Shown: positions 28,076 to 37,871 of the stretch, piece after piece | Layout: each line of letters starts with the position of its first letter | Position numbering within the stretch: the first letter of the stretch is position 1 | Source: Sphingomonas sp. Leaf32 | GTDB lineage: Bacteria > Pseudomonadota > Alphaproteobacteria > Sphingomonadales > Sphingomonadaceae | NCBI RefSeq assembly: GCF_001421765.1 | Contig: NZ_LMLA01000004.1 | Location: forward strand, 1 to 64,000 | Length of the DNA stretch: 64,000 bases | Reading direction: 5' to 3' | Program-made: the position numbers and the translations under genes | Notes under the pieces: model-generated | Databases searched by the model: none | Told to the model about the DNA's origin: nothing | The model's input: the letters and a program-made list of their open reading frames with translations, nothing else

Positions 28076-29200
28076 TTACGATTCGAGCGAGACGGGGAGC
28101 GCATAGCCGTGCTGCTTGAGCAACGCGTGGCGCTTCGCCGACTTCAGATCCTCGGCGACCATTTCCTCGCACATCTCCTGCACGGTGATCTCCGGAACCC
28201 AGCCCAGCTTGTCCTTGGCGCGCGTCGGATCGCCCAGAAGCGTATCGACCTCGGCCGGACGGAAATAGCGCGGATCGATACGGACCAGAACGTCGCCCGT
28301 CTTCACCGCCAGTGCATCCTCGCCCTCGACCTTGTCTACAATACCAATCTCGTCGACGCCTTCACCTTCGAACCGCAAGGTGATGCCAAGGTGCGCAGCC
28401 GACCAGGTAATGAACTCGCGCACCGAATATTGCACGCCGGTCGCGATGACAAAATCCTCCGCCTGATCCTGCTGGAGCATCATCCACTGCATGCGGACAT
28501 AATCCTTGGCATGGCCCCAGTCGCGCAGCGAATCGATGTTGCCCATGTACAGGCAAGGCTCGAGACCCTGCGCGATATTGGCGAGGCCGCGGGTGATCTT
28601 GCGAGTCACGAACGTCTCGCCGCGGCGCGGGCTCTCGTGGTTGAAGAGCACACCGTTGCAGGCATACATGCCGTATGCCTCGCGGTAGTTGACCGTGATC
28701 CAGTACGCATAGAGTTTTGCGACGGCATAGGGCGAGCGCGGATAGAAGGGCGTCGTCTCGCGCTGCGGGATTTCCTGCACCAGACCATACAACTCCGAGG
28801 TCGACGCCTGATAGAAGCGCGTCTTCTTTTCGAGACCTAGGAAACGGATCGCCTCGAGCAGGCGCAGCGTGCCAAGGCCATCGACATCGGCGGTATATTC
28901 GGGCGCCTCGAAGCTTACCGCCACATGGCTTTGCGCGCCGAGATTGTAAACCTCGTCCGGCTGAATTTCCTGGATGATGCGCGTCAGGTTGGACGTGTCG
29001 GACAGGTCGCCGTAATGCAGCTTCAGATCGGGCGAGGGCGCGTGCGGATCCTGATAGATATGATCGATGCGCTGGGTGTTGAACAGCGACGCGCGCCGCT
29101 TGATCCCGTGCACCTCATAGCCCTTTTCCAGCAGCAATTCGGCCAGATACGAGCCGTCCTGGCCGGTAATGCCGGTGATAAGTGCGACCTTCTTCGTCAT
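28076..29200 (-). CDS. gmd: GDP-mannose 4,6-dehydratase
   Basis: Gmd converts GDP-D-mannose to GDP-4-keto-6-deoxy-D-mannose. The N-terminal NADP motif [23 protein letters not shown], the active-site Thr in [10 protein letters not shown] with Glu, and the Tyr-Lys pair in [14 protein letters not shown] are all present. Length (374) is normal. It is in an operon with fcl. The product could also feed a perosamine-type aminotransferase, and the DegT enzyme at 36699 would be the candidate. GDP-mannose supply genes (manB/manC) are not in the window. Confidence 0.95.
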   Translation of the reverse strand: MTKKVALITGITGQDGSYLAELLLEKGYEVHGIKRRASLFNTQRIDHIYQDPHAPSPDLKLHYGDLSDTSNLTRIIQEIQPDEVYNLGAQSHVAVSFEAPEYTADVDGLGTLRLLEAIRFLGLEKKTRFYQASTSELYGLVQEIPQRETTPFYPRSPYAVAKLYAYWITVNYREAYGMYACNGVLFNHESPRRGETFVTRKITRGLANIAQGLEPCLYMGNIDSLRDWGHAKDYVRMQWMMLQQDQAEDFVIATGVQYSVREFITWSAAHLGITLRFEGEGVDEIGIVDKVEGEDALAVKTGDVLVRIDPRYFRPAEVDTLLGDPTRAKDKLGWVPEITVQEMCEEMVAEDLKSAKRHALLKQHGYALPVSLES

Positions 29201-29416
29201 AATGGCCCTTTATGCCTTGGCGCAAACAAGCTGAGCCCGATCAGGCCTGCCCTCTTGCATCGGCGGTTAGCGCAAAGTCATACGAGTTCGCGAGCATTTT
29301 CTATGTAAATCGGGCGGCTCCCGACCGGATTTTGATGGCGAATGGAGCATTGCCGCAGCTTGGTCGACACAGATCCCAAGATGGTCACGTCATCCGGCTT
29401 CGGTAACGGTACCCTG

Positions 29417-30649
29417 TCAATTCGTGGCAGGACGCAACCGGACGGTATCGATTTGACCCGCCGTACCCGTCATTTGCTCCGTAGGACGTGCCATCAACGT
29501 CAGTTTCTGTACCGGACAGTTTGCAGGCACTTCGAAACGCCCCGCAAAACGACCGCTGTTACGGGTCGATGAAGGCACCACCACCCGTCCCAGCTCGCGA
29601 CCGTCGTCGCAACGCAGGGTCCAGTATGGCAAAGCCGCATCAGGCTGTTCAATACCGGTTGTTCGACCCTCGATCACATAGCTTCCGGACGGAAGCCACT
29701 GCGCCTGTTCCAGTAGTCGCCCGCCCAAACTGGGCGGAACCGAAAAATCGAAAACGCCACCGCGCTCACCTCGTTGTATCGTTGCAGCGATCCCGCTGTC
29801 GTTAATCGGGGTCCAATCGAAGGGAGATGGCGTCGTCCGATCGGTCAGGAAGTTCGGGTCACGCGCAATACGGCGATCGACACCAGGGGTTGTCGATGAA
29901 TAATAGCGCCAAGCCTCGGCAACATGCCCCTCCGCCAGTAACCTTGCAATCAACGCGGCCGCAGCTCCATCCGACTGGACGACACGGCGCTGCTGCAACG
30001 CTTCGAACAATCGCGCAACAGCACGGGCATCAGGGCCGTTACCCGAGATATAGGCAACGAATTGTTCGCCCCATGCAGGTCGTCGTGCCAGTGTGCGGAC
30101 CAGTGCCGCACGAATATCGTCATCGCTGATCGCCCTCACCAATACCGGAAACAGCAGGTCGGGTGCTATACGGGAGGTTCGCAACGCAATGTCATAGTTG
30201 CGCAACGTGCCCGGGATGTCTCCGCGCCCGACAGCATCCTCGATCGCCCACAGCCGGGTACGCAGGTCGCGGCGCGAAAGCATCTCAGAATAGGCAAAGG
30301 CTTTGCGCGCGATCGCCGTATCACCACGGATCTGTGCATCAATGCCAAGCGTCGCGACCGCAGATACTGCGGTCGCATCCTGGCGCAGCGCCTGCTGCGC
30401 CAAGCTATCAGCGAATTGCCGATCGGCCGGACTCGCCTCGGGCCCGGACAGCTTCTCGGACAAGATAGCCGTGATACGTCCGTCCCAAGGTGCCATCGCG
30501 TGGGCTCGCTCAGGGGCGGCAGCGCGCACCGTATAGGCAAGCGAATGTGCAACAGAGAACGCACCGATCCCGGCCGCTACAATCGCCAAAGTGCCGCGTA
30601 TCCCCCATTCAGCGGCGGATCGTCCGCGCCGGGCAACACGGCGTGGCAT
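29417..30649 (-). CDS. Exopolysaccharide-locus membrane protein with helical repeats
   Basis: A 410-residue protein with one N-terminal membrane segment (IRGTLAIVAAGIGAFSVAHSLAYTV). It is followed by a helix-rich region with TPR-like spacing (residues about 70-260: QQALRQDATAVSAVATLGIDAQIRGDTAIARKAFAYSE), then a beta-rich C-terminal domain (WLPSGSYVIEGRTTGI, TLRCDDGRELGRVVV). No enzyme motif is seen. The start overlaps the stop of the tyrosine kinase gene by one base, so it is the last gene of the wza-wzc unit. It probably helps assembly or export of the polysaccharide from the periplasmic side. I do not know a named family for it. Confidence 0.75.
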   Translation of the reverse strand: MPRRVARRGRSAAEWGIRGTLAIVAAGIGAFSVAHSLAYTVRAAAPERAHAMAPWDGRITAILSEKLSGPEASPADRQFADSLAQQALRQDATAVSAVATLGIDAQIRGDTAIARKAFAYSEMLSRRDLRTRLWAIEDAVGRGDIPGTLRNYDIALRTSRIAPDLLFPVLVRAISDDDIRAALVRTLARRPAWGEQFVAYISGNGPDARAVARLFEALQQRRVVQSDGAAAALIARLLAEGHVAEAWRYYSSTTPGVDRRIARDPNFLTDRTTPSPFDWTPINDSGIAATIQRGERGGVFDFSVPPSLGGRLLEQAQWLPSGSYVIEGRTTGIEQPDAALPYWTLRCDDGRELGRVVVPSSTRNSGRFAGRFEVPANCPVQKLTLMARPTEQMTGTAGQIDTVRLRPATN

Positions 30650-32835
30650 CAGCCTTTCGCCTCTGCCTTCTCGCGGCCATAGCCATACCCATATTCATAT
30701 CCATACCCATAATGGGCCTTGCGCGCCTCGAACTTCGTGAGCACGCCACCGAAAATATGGGCGTTGGCAGACGCAAGCCGCGCCAGCGCAGTCTTGACCA
30801 GTGTCGAGCGGATACCATGCGATTCTACGGCATAGACGACGCCCTCGACCCGGCTTGCGATCAGCGGTGCGTCGGCGAGGCCCATGACTGGCGGGCTGTC
30901 GATTACGACGTGGTCGAAATGTTCATGCAGCCGTTCGATCAGCAGCGACAGGCGGTTGCCGGTCAACAACTCGGCCGCGTTAGGCGGAATCGGTCCGGCC
31001 GACATGGCGGTAAAGCCCAAGTCAGCCATATCGAAGGTCAGCGGCGCGATGTCTTCCTGCCCTGCCAGGAAATTGCTGAGACCATAATCATGGTTCACGC
31101 CACCCAAATGATGGACTGAAGGTGAGCGCATGTCGCCATCGACCAGAATAACCCGCTTGCCGCTGCGCGCGAGCATGGTGGCGAGTGCCAGCGCAGTCGT
31201 CGACTTACCTTCAGCCGGGCGGGTCGATGTGACCGACAGCGACCGCGGCACGCCATGTTCGGTCGTGAAGGCAAGGTTCGTCTGAATCGCAAGATAGGCA
31301 TCGACCAGATCGGACTTGCGATCGAGCAGCGCATCACGCGGCGTAACTCCATCCACCTTGGGCACGGAACCCAGGAGCGGCAGACCAAGCCGACGCTCGA
31401 CCTCCGCCGGATCGGCAATTGCCTCGTCCATCTGCTCTAGTGCGAAGGCAAGTGCAGCGCCAAGTCCCAGACCTGCAAGCAACGAGATCGCAAGGTTTAC
31501 AAGCAGGCGTGGGCTCGATGGCTTTTGCGGGATGTCCGCTTGATCGACGATGGAAATGTTATTCACGCCCACGCCGCCAGCGACACCGATTTCCTTGAAG
31601 CGCTGCAACAGCCCTTCGTACAACGCCCGATTGGTATCTACTTCCTGCTGGAAGATGTTATACTGGATGGACCGGCGGCGAAGGTCGAGGTAGCTACCCT
31701 TGAGCTGTTCGACGCGCGCCTTGAGCGCACGCTCGCGCTCTACTGCCCCGCGATATTCGGTTTCGAGCGAGCCCGAGACACGACGTTCCTCGTTGCTAAT
31801 GCTGCGGTCGAGTTGATCGATCTGCGATTTCAACGCGCGCGCAGCGGGATATTCCGGTTCGAACTGGGTCAACAGCTTTTGATAGTCCGCGGCATATTCA
31901 GCACGGCGCTGACGCAGGGCATTGATTGCCTGGTTCCGAAGTGCTTCGGAAGAAGCCCCAGCACGCCCACCTTCGCGATAGCGCGCTTCCACGGCAATAC
32001 GCTCTGCCGTTGCCTGAGACAGCGCAGTATTCAGCGAGGCAAGATCATCGGCAACGATCGAACGCTCTGACGTCGATCCATCGGCGTTCGACTGCGCAGG
32101 CAGGTTGATGATCCGCTCTTGCGAAGCATAGCCGACCAGCTGACGCTGACTCTCGTCGAGACGTTCCTTCTGCTGCGCCAACTGCCTCTGCAGCAAATTG
32201 CGGCCGTACGACGTCGCTTCGACCTTACGCTCGAGGTTGGTTTGAATGAACGCCTCGGACCAGGTGTTGACGATCTTGGCCGAAAATTCTGGGTTAGGGC
32301 TCGTAAAGCGAATATCCACCAAACGCGACAGGCGGGTCGGCGCAATATTCAGATTTTTGAGAAGGGTTTCGCCGGCAACCCGCTGACGGATTTCTCGCCC
32401 CGATGCCGGATACCGGCCGTTGACCAGCTGGAACGCCGGCTCATCGCGCGAGATACCGAAGCGTTCATAAAACGACGGATCATCGACGAGACGCAACTGG
32501 GTCGCCACCCGCTCAGACAGCGAGCGGGATTGCAAAAGGCCATACTGCGTCTGATAGAATTCCTGGTCAGCTACGCTCGTTTCACGCTCGACGCCCTGAA
32601 AATTCGTGACCTGATTGGCTTCACGCGAAATCTCGATCGTCGCAGTTGCCGTGAACTTCGGGGTCATCAGCAACGTGATGATCAATCCCGCTAAGACACA
32701 GGCGACCGTGGCACCCAAAATGACGTACCGCCAACGCATGGCGATCCGCATATATTGCCGGATGACCGGAACGTCGTTGCTGGCAGGTGTTGCCACCGCG
32801 GCGCTGCGGTCGGGTATCGAAAAAGCTGAAGTCAT
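30649..32835 (-). CDS. wzc: Polysaccharide co-polymerase / tyrosine autokinase (Wzc type)
   Basis: This 728-residue inner-membrane protein controls chain length and export. The N-terminal Wzz domain has a first helix (YVILGATVACVLAGLIITLLM), then a long periplasmic coiled region, the second helix with its PxxP-like motif (PQKPSSPRLLVNLAISLLAGLGLG), and a cytoplasmic BY-kinase domain. Walker A is STRPAEGKSTT (near residue 540), Walker A-prime VILVDGDMRSP and Walker B HVVIDSPPV. The C-terminal tail is a tyrosine cluster, GYGYEYGYGYG, the autophosphorylation site. It lies between wza and the helical-repeat protein, 11 bp from wza. Confidence 0.94.
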   Translation of the reverse strand: MTSAFSIPDRSAAVATPASNDVPVIRQYMRIAMRWRYVILGATVACVLAGLIITLLMTPKFTATATIEISREANQVTNFQGVERETSVADQEFYQTQYGLLQSRSLSERVATQLRLVDDPSFYERFGISRDEPAFQLVNGRYPASGREIRQRVAGETLLKNLNIAPTRLSRLVDIRFTSPNPEFSAKIVNTWSEAFIQTNLERKVEATSYGRNLLQRQLAQQKERLDESQRQLVGYASQERIINLPAQSNADGSTSERSIVADDLASLNTALSQATAERIAVEARYREGGRAGASSEALRNQAINALRQRRAEYAADYQKLLTQFEPEYPAARALKSQIDQLDRSISNEERRVSGSLETEYRGAVERERALKARVEQLKGSYLDLRRRSIQYNIFQQEVDTNRALYEGLLQRFKEIGVAGGVGVNNISIVDQADIPQKPSSPRLLVNLAISLLAGLGLGAALAFALEQMDEAIADPAEVERRLGLPLLGSVPKVDGVTPRDALLDRKSDLVDAYLAIQTNLAFTTEHGVPRSLSVTSTRPAEGKSTTALALATMLARSGKRVILVDGDMRSPSVHHLGGVNHDYGLSNFLAGQEDIAPLTFDMADLGFTAMSAGPIPPNAAELLTGNRLSLLIERLHEHFDHVVIDSPPVMGLADAPLIASRVEGVVYAVESHGIRSTLVKTALARLASANAHIFGGVLTKFEARKAHYGYGYEYGYGYGREKAEAKG

Positions 32836-32846
32836 GACGGCCGGCC

Positions 32847-33593
32847 TTATTGCACAATCGCGATCAGCGGAGCCGCCAGGATCGGAGACAGGGAAACGAA
32901 ATCACGGAACAGACGGCGCTGCGGAGAATCTCCGACAACGATCACATCGTTCGCAAACACCGGCGGATCGTCATAGGCACCTTGCCGGATAGCCGCGACG
33001 TTATACAGGCCGGCCATGCGCTGATTGCCAACGGTGCGCAGGATGACAACGTCGTCCTGCCGGGCAAACTCCGAGAGGCCCTTGGCCGATGCAATAACCC
33101 GCATCAGCGTCATCTGATTGGTGACCGGGTACAGGCCGGGCTCAACGACCTGCCCGTCGATGGTGACGACTTGGCTGACCGAGCTCTTGATGTTGACAGT
33201 AACACCGGGATTACGGACATATTTGGCGCGCAACGCCTTGTCGATCACTGCAGCCAGTTCCTCGGCGGTCTTCCCGCGCGCATCAATCGTACCCGCAAGC
33301 GGCATGGCGATGCGGCCGCTGGCATCGACCTGGGCCTCCCGGCTGAGTTCGGGCACATTGAAGACATCGACCTGAATGGTGTCGAGCGGTCCGATCAAGG
33401 CAGGACGATCTTCCGCAGTCAGATCTCCCCGCCCCGGCGGCGGCAGCACACGGCTACCCTCGACAACCGTCAACCGTTCAGTGGACGCCAGGGGCCGGTG
33501 CTTCACACAACCGGATAGAGCCGCCGCTACTGCAAGGGCGAAGAAAAGCTTACGCATGCGCTTACGGATTTCCGGAGAAGCTGTGAAAAACAT
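32847..33593 (-). CDS. wza: Polysaccharide export outer-membrane lipoprotein (Wza type)
   Basis: This lipoprotein forms the outer-membrane channel for the polysaccharide. A lipobox LSGC follows the signal peptide, with the lipidated Cys at about residue 28. The polysaccharide-export domain begins GPLDTIQVDVFNVPELSREAQVDASGRIAMPLAGTI. A SLBB-like repeat follows: VTIDGQVVEPGLYPVTNQMTLMRVIASAKGL. The 248-residue frame starts at 33593; MRKLFF at 33557 is an alternative that also leaves a complete signal peptide. It sits seven bases after the upstream ligase gene and 11 before wzc. Confidence 0.92.
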   Translation of the reverse strand: MFFTASPEIRKRMRKLFFALAVAAALSGCVKHRPLASTERLTVVEGSRVLPPPGRGDLTAEDRPALIGPLDTIQVDVFNVPELSREAQVDASGRIAMPLAGTIDARGKTAEELAAVIDKALRAKYVRNPGVTVNIKSSVSQVVTIDGQVVEPGLYPVTNQMTLMRVIASAKGLSEFARQDDVVILRTVGNQRMAGLYNVAAIRQGAYDDPPVFANDVIVVGDSPQRRLFRDFVSLSPILAAPLIAIVQ

Positions 33594-33599
33594 AGCGGC

Positions 33600-34979
33600 C
33601 TATAGTTGGCCCTTAGCAGCGGGTAAAGGCGTACGCGCAATCCTGGCTCGCGAAGTCCCGAGCCAGCTGGCGGCAATGGCGATCATCGCCATCATCATCG
33701 GAGTTCGAGCGGCATAGTCGAACAGCGCGGCAACCAGAACGAGAGCAAGCATCGCCGATCCGAGTTTGGCAACATCCGTTCCGCCACGCCACGCCCGGAT
33801 GCTGGCCCACGCCCACCACAACAGCGCCCCCAGGAGCAGGACCAGCGCGCAAGCACCCCCGTCGAGCACTACTTCGAGAAAATCATTATGCGCATGATTG
33901 AAATATGTCGCCTTCAGCATCGACCAAGGCTCGTGGATGCGGAAAATCGGATCGAAGCCACCATAGCCGGAGCCCGCCGGAAAATAGATCGCGATCATCC
34001 GGAGAACCGTCGACATGTTTCGAGTACGCAAATCCCCCCCGGCATCCATCTGGAACAGCCGGTCCACCGATATGGCACGATCGGCTCCGATACTGAGCAG
34101 GACGAACAGCACGATGGTAAGGACGCTTCCAGCTACAATCGCGGGGAAAACCCATCGCGGCAGCCTGCGCCGTTCACGCTGCAAGGCGTTGCGGACCCAC
34201 AGTAAAGCCATAGCGATTGCCAATACGCCCAGGAGCAGCCCCGCCCTGGACCCACTGGCCAGGATAATCAGTACGAACAGCAGCACCAGCCCTCCGGCGA
34301 TCGGAATCCGCCAGCCCGCGCGCCGTCCGACAGGGAATGCCCAGACCGGAACCACCGCACATCCCATCGCAAGCAACAGCGCGAAATGGTTACGGTTCGC
34401 CAGATTGCCGCTGACCTGTCCGGGCGAGTCATTGATGAAGGGGTTATCGAAACCAGCACCCGAGAATTGGAGCAGCCCGAGGACTGCCGCTGCCGCGATC
34501 ATGGTCAGAACGATCGCAGGCAGCCACGCGGCCTCATGCTCGTTCAATCCCGAAACAAGCAGCAATATCGCGAACGGAACGACCAGTGATGCGGCTGCAT
34601 TGACCGCCGCGCCAGGTACGATCGCGATCGGTCGCCATGTGTCGTTGTTGCCGATCACATCGGCGGCACCGGCCAGTTCGGCACGACCGGGCATCGCCTG
34701 CCATACAGCCGCCGGCAATGGTATGAGCTGTATCAACACCAGGACAAGCGCGGCGGAGAGTATCCAGAATGCCGGACTCACCTTCGAAATCGATGGCCGG
34801 GTACCGAAAAGGGCGGCGATAATGACCGCAACCCACGCGGCGGCTCGGACCACCGTCTGTCCCATGGCATCGGCCCGTGCCGCACCACCCGCCAGCCAGA
34901 TCATCACGAGCAGGCCGATCAGTACGATTGCGTTCACGCTCAGCTTGGGCTGGTAGATGGATCGTCCGGATGCCGACAT
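33600..34979 (-). CDS. O-antigen ligase/polymerase family (Wzy_C) membrane protein
   Basis: A 459-residue protein with about eleven membrane helices and the Wzy_C/WaaL landmarks: GNLANRNHFALLLAMG, ILASGSRAGLLLG, GYGGFDPIFRIHEPW and AHNDFLEVVLDGG. The large periplasmic loop with Arg and His is where such enzymes transfer lipid-linked glycan. The ATG at 34979 has an AGG-type binding site; the longer frame starts with TTG at 35027. The first gene of the wza-wzc unit. It could be the polymerase of this locus or a ligase; the protein at 37872 is the other polymerase candidate. Confidence 0.87.
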   Translation of the reverse strand: MSASGRSIYQPKLSVNAIVLIGLLVMIWLAGGAARADAMGQTVVRAAAWVAVIIAALFGTRPSISKVSPAFWILSAALVLVLIQLIPLPAAVWQAMPGRAELAGAADVIGNNDTWRPIAIVPGAAVNAAASLVVPFAILLLVSGLNEHEAAWLPAIVLTMIAAAAVLGLLQFSGAGFDNPFINDSPGQVSGNLANRNHFALLLAMGCAVVPVWAFPVGRRAGWRIPIAGGLVLLFVLIILASGSRAGLLLGVLAIAMALLWVRNALQRERRRLPRWVFPAIVAGSVLTIVLFVLLSIGADRAISVDRLFQMDAGGDLRTRNMSTVLRMIAIYFPAGSGYGGFDPIFRIHEPWSMLKATYFNHAHNDFLEVVLDGGACALVLLLGALLWWAWASIRAWRGGTDVAKLGSAMLALVLVAALFDYAARTPMMMAMIAIAASWLGTSRARIARTPLPAAKGQL

Positions 34980-35145
34980 GCCGATTGCCTGTTCACACTG
35001 CGCCTGTTGCGCACCAATCGTACGCAAGGCGGCCGCCTTTAGCGGATCGATCGGCTTTACATAAGCTTTAGATCGTCAATGCGGTGCATCGGGGTTTGGC
35101 CGACCCGGTTCCGCCGCCATCCGATCGCTCTTGGAACCCCATGTC

Positions 35146-36639
35146 ATGCCCGACCCGGAAACTCACCCCTTTCTCCTCTGGCGCTTGTCGCGTCGTGACA
35201 TCCTGCGACAGGTACCTCCTGCTACTGTCATGTTCGGTTTCTCGACAGTGGCCTGTGCCCGGGAACCGGCGAATGCCGGCCTTTTCGCCAATATTCCCAC
35301 GCTGCGGTTGCCGGAAAACGTGACGACGATCGTGACAGAAGGTTGGTCGCGCAAAGGATCGGGCGGCGCTCGTTATGTCTTCGATCCGACCATCGATGTT
35401 GCCTGGGTCCGGCGCTATCCGCGGTCCTCGGCAATTAGTGCTAATGGTCGTGGGTTTCGTCTCGACCAGGCAGGTGGCGATGTCCGGCAATATGGTGCCA
35501 TCGGCGACGGTCGTCAGGACGACACCGCCGCGATCAACGAAGCCTTGTCGCGCGGTGGAAGCGTCACGTTGTCGGGCCCCGCAATATATCGCGTGACCGG
35601 GCGGCTGCTGATGCCCATCGACGGCACCCGGCTGCAGTTCGATGCGTCGGTAACCCTCCATGCGAATGCCTGGCAGTATCGTGGTGGTCAAATCCCGTTC
35701 GGGAACACCATCCACATCACCGGCGACAATTGCGAGGTCGTCGGCACGGGGCCGACCTCGGTGATCCGGAACGACGGCAGCGATGCAAATGGCGTCGGCT
35801 TCCTGCACTGCGGTGGTGGCCGGGTCGCGGGGCTTTCGCTGCAAGGAGGCAAGGGGCGACTGTCTGCGATCAAGGACGACACATTCCAGTCGGGCATATC
35901 GATCGTCAACGACCCGGCGAGTAACCGTCGAGGCAACATCAGCCGTACGATTGTCGAGGACTGTACGATCAGCGAGTGGATGCAATATGGCATCAACCTG
36001 TACGGGGCGCTGGCGCGCGACGTGGTGCTGCGTCGGAATGTGATTACGCGGATCGGCTTGATCGGCGACAAGGAATCCGTCGGCAGCGGGATCGCAATCA
36101 CGCGCGGTGCCGGGCCGATCCGGATTCAAGGCAACACTATTTCCGGAAACAAGGGATGCGGCGTCTTTGTCAGTTCGGCGGGGGTCCAGATCACCAACAT
36201 CGTCATCATGGATAACCGAATCAGCGACAACGGCCGCGAAGGCATCTGCTGTAGCGAAGAAAAGCTATTCGGCGCAGTCGCTGCGATCGGCCAGGATGGC
36301 GTGACGATCAATAAGAACCGGATCGAAAACAATGGCGCGGCGGGGGTCCGGGTCGGAACCTATGACGGCGTAGGTTCGATCGTGGCGCTGTCCATCGTTG
36401 ATAATCAGATTTCAGGCAATCGGGGCTCGGGCATGCTGCTGCAGGCGAATACTGATCCGGCGCGGGGCGTTGACGCCAACGTCACCGACAACCAATTCAC
36501 CGCCAACGGAGATTATGGCGTTACGATCGGACTAAATCGCATCCGCTTGCGCCATGGCCGCAACAGCTTCGAACGCAATCGTCAAGGCGATACTATCGAC
36601 CATCGTGGTGGAATCGCCCGCCGTCTGATGAAGCAATGA
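35146..36639 (+). CDS. Tat-exported right-handed beta-helix protein
   Basis: A 497-residue protein. The N terminus has a twin-arginine motif (SRRDILRQ) and a hydrophobic stretch to VACA, indicating Tat export. Residues about 115-150 (DVRQYGAIGDGRQDDTAAINEAL) match the pectate-lyase superfamily opening. The remainder is beta-helix coils with repeated NxI/NxF turns (RIQGNTISGNKGCGVFVS, DNRISDNGREG, NKNRIENNGAAGVRV, DNQISGNRGSGMLLQ). It may be a lyase, hydrolase or epimerase acting on the exopolysaccharide. Catalytic residues cannot be fixed by eye. The gene is divergent from the ligase gene and begins the plus-strand half of the locus. Confidence 0.8.
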   Translation: MPDPETHPFLLWRLSRRDILRQVPPATVMFGFSTVACAREPANAGLFANIPTLRLPENVTTIVTEGWSRKGSGGARYVFDPTIDVAWVRRYPRSSAISANGRGFRLDQAGGDVRQYGAIGDGRQDDTAAINEALSRGGSVTLSGPAIYRVTGRLLMPIDGTRLQFDASVTLHANAWQYRGGQIPFGNTIHITGDNCEVVGTGPTSVIRNDGSDANGVGFLHCGGGRVAGLSLQGGKGRLSAIKDDTFQSGISIVNDPASNRRGNISRTIVEDCTISEWMQYGINLYGALARDVVLRRNVITRIGLIGDKESVGSGIAITRGAGPIRIQGNTISGNKGCGVFVSSAGVQITNIVIMDNRISDNGREGICCSEEKLFGAVAAIGQDGVTINKNRIENNGAAGVRVGTYDGVGSIVALSIVDNQISGNRGSGMLLQANTDPARGVDANVTDNQFTANGDYGVTIGLNRIRLRHGRNSFERNRQGDTIDHRGGIARRLMKQ

Positions 36640-36668
36640 TCTTCGCGGCTTCACTTTCGTGACTGTTC

Positions 36669-36697
36669 CCCGCCCTTTGAATTCTTTATGGGGCGGG
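36669..36697 (+). promoter_or_regulatory. Hairpin covering the ribosome-binding region of the DegT gene
   Basis: CCCGCCC (36669-36675) pairs with GGGCGGG (36691-36697) and the ATG follows after one base. The right arm holds the only purine-rich sequence before the start, so folding would hide it. It could also act as a weak terminator for the preceding gene. Confidence 0.35.
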
Positions 36698-36698
36698 C

Positions 36699-37868
36699 AT
36701 GACCACGACAGAATTGCCCTTCCTGCCCTATGCCCTCCCAGATATCGGCGAAGCCGAACAGGCTGCCGTCGGCAAGGCGATGGCCAGCGGATGGGTTACC
36801 ACAGGCCCGAATGCCCGCGCATTCGAACAGGAATTCACGACGTATCTGGGGGGCGACGTCACAGCGCTGGCCGTCAGTTCGGCAACCGCGGGTCTGCACC
36901 TTGCGGTCGAAGCGATCGGTGTCGGCCCAGGCGACGAGGTGATCGTTCCTACGCTCACCTTTACTGCTACCGCCGAGGTCGTGCGCTATATGGGCGCCGA
37001 TCCAATCGTGGCCGACATCGATCCGGCGACACTGAACATTGATCCCGCAGATATTGAGCGCCGCATTACCGCGCGGACCAAGGCCATCATCGTCGTCCAT
37101 TACGGGGGCCTAGCGTGCGACATGGACGCAATCCTTGCAATCGCCCGGCGGCATGGATTGCGCGTGATCGAAGACGCAGCACATGCTTTCCCGACAATGT
37201 ACCGGGGCGCGCTGATCGGCACGCTGGCATCTGACATCACCGTGTTCAGCTTCTACGCGAACAAAACGATGACTACCGGCGAAGGCGGCATGGTTGTCAC
37301 CCGTGACGCCGGGCTGGCGGAGCGGATGCGAGTGATGCGCCTGCACGGGATCAACCGCGACGCATTCGACCGCTTCCAGTCCAAAACGCCTGCCTGGTAT
37401 TACGAAGTCGTAGCGCCGGGCTACAAATACAATCTCAACGACATGGCTGCGGCGCTTGGCCGGGTTCAACTTACCCGCATCGATGCATTCGCCGAACGCC
37501 GCAATGCACTGGCCCGTCGGTATCAGGATGCGTTTGCCGGACTGCCGATCATCGACGCTCCCCGCCCGGCACAAGGGGATACCCACGCCTGGCATATCTA
37601 TGCCATTCGCCTCACGGTAAAGGATGACGATCTAGATACGCGCGCGGGGTTCATCGAGGCGTTGAGCGTAGCGGGGATCGGAACGAGCGTTCACTATATT
37701 CCGCTGCATCGCCAACCGTATTGGCGCGATACCTATGGCCTGACGGCAGCCGACTATCCCCATGCTGATCGTGCCTATCACGGCTTGGTCAGCCTTCCCT
37801 TGTATACGTTGATGAGCGACGCCGATCAGGATCGTGTCATCGAAGCCGTCAAGGGCGCATTGGGCTAA
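36699..37868 (+). CDS. DegT/DnrJ/EryC1-type sugar aminotransferase
   Basis: A PLP enzyme of 389 residues. The Schiff-base Lys lies in FSFYANKTMTTGEGG, the phosphate and ring contacts in SSATAGLHLA and EDAAHAFPTMYRG, and the conserved GYKYNLNDMAAALG follows. Such enzymes aminate a 4-keto (or 3-keto) nucleotide sugar. In this locus the substrates could be UDP-4-keto-6-deoxy-HexNAc from the dehydratase at 44677, or GDP-4-keto-6-deoxymannose from Gmd (perosamine synthase). The sequence alone does not decide. The Wzy-like gene follows after three bases. Confidence 0.9.
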   Translation: MTTTELPFLPYALPDIGEAEQAAVGKAMASGWVTTGPNARAFEQEFTTYLGGDVTALAVSSATAGLHLAVEAIGVGPGDEVIVPTLTFTATAEVVRYMGADPIVADIDPATLNIDPADIERRITARTKAIIVVHYGGLACDMDAILAIARRHGLRVIEDAAHAFPTMYRGALIGTLASDITVFSFYANKTMTTGEGGMVVTRDAGLAERMRVMRLHGINRDAFDRFQSKTPAWYYEVVAPGYKYNLNDMAAALGRVQLTRIDAFAERRNALARRYQDAFAGLPIIDAPRPAQGDTHAWHIYAIRLTVKDDDLDTRAGFIEALSVAGIGTSVHYIPLHRQPYWRDTYGLTAADYPHADRAYHGLVSLPLYTLMSDADQDRVIEAVKGALG

Positions 37869-37871
37869 GCC

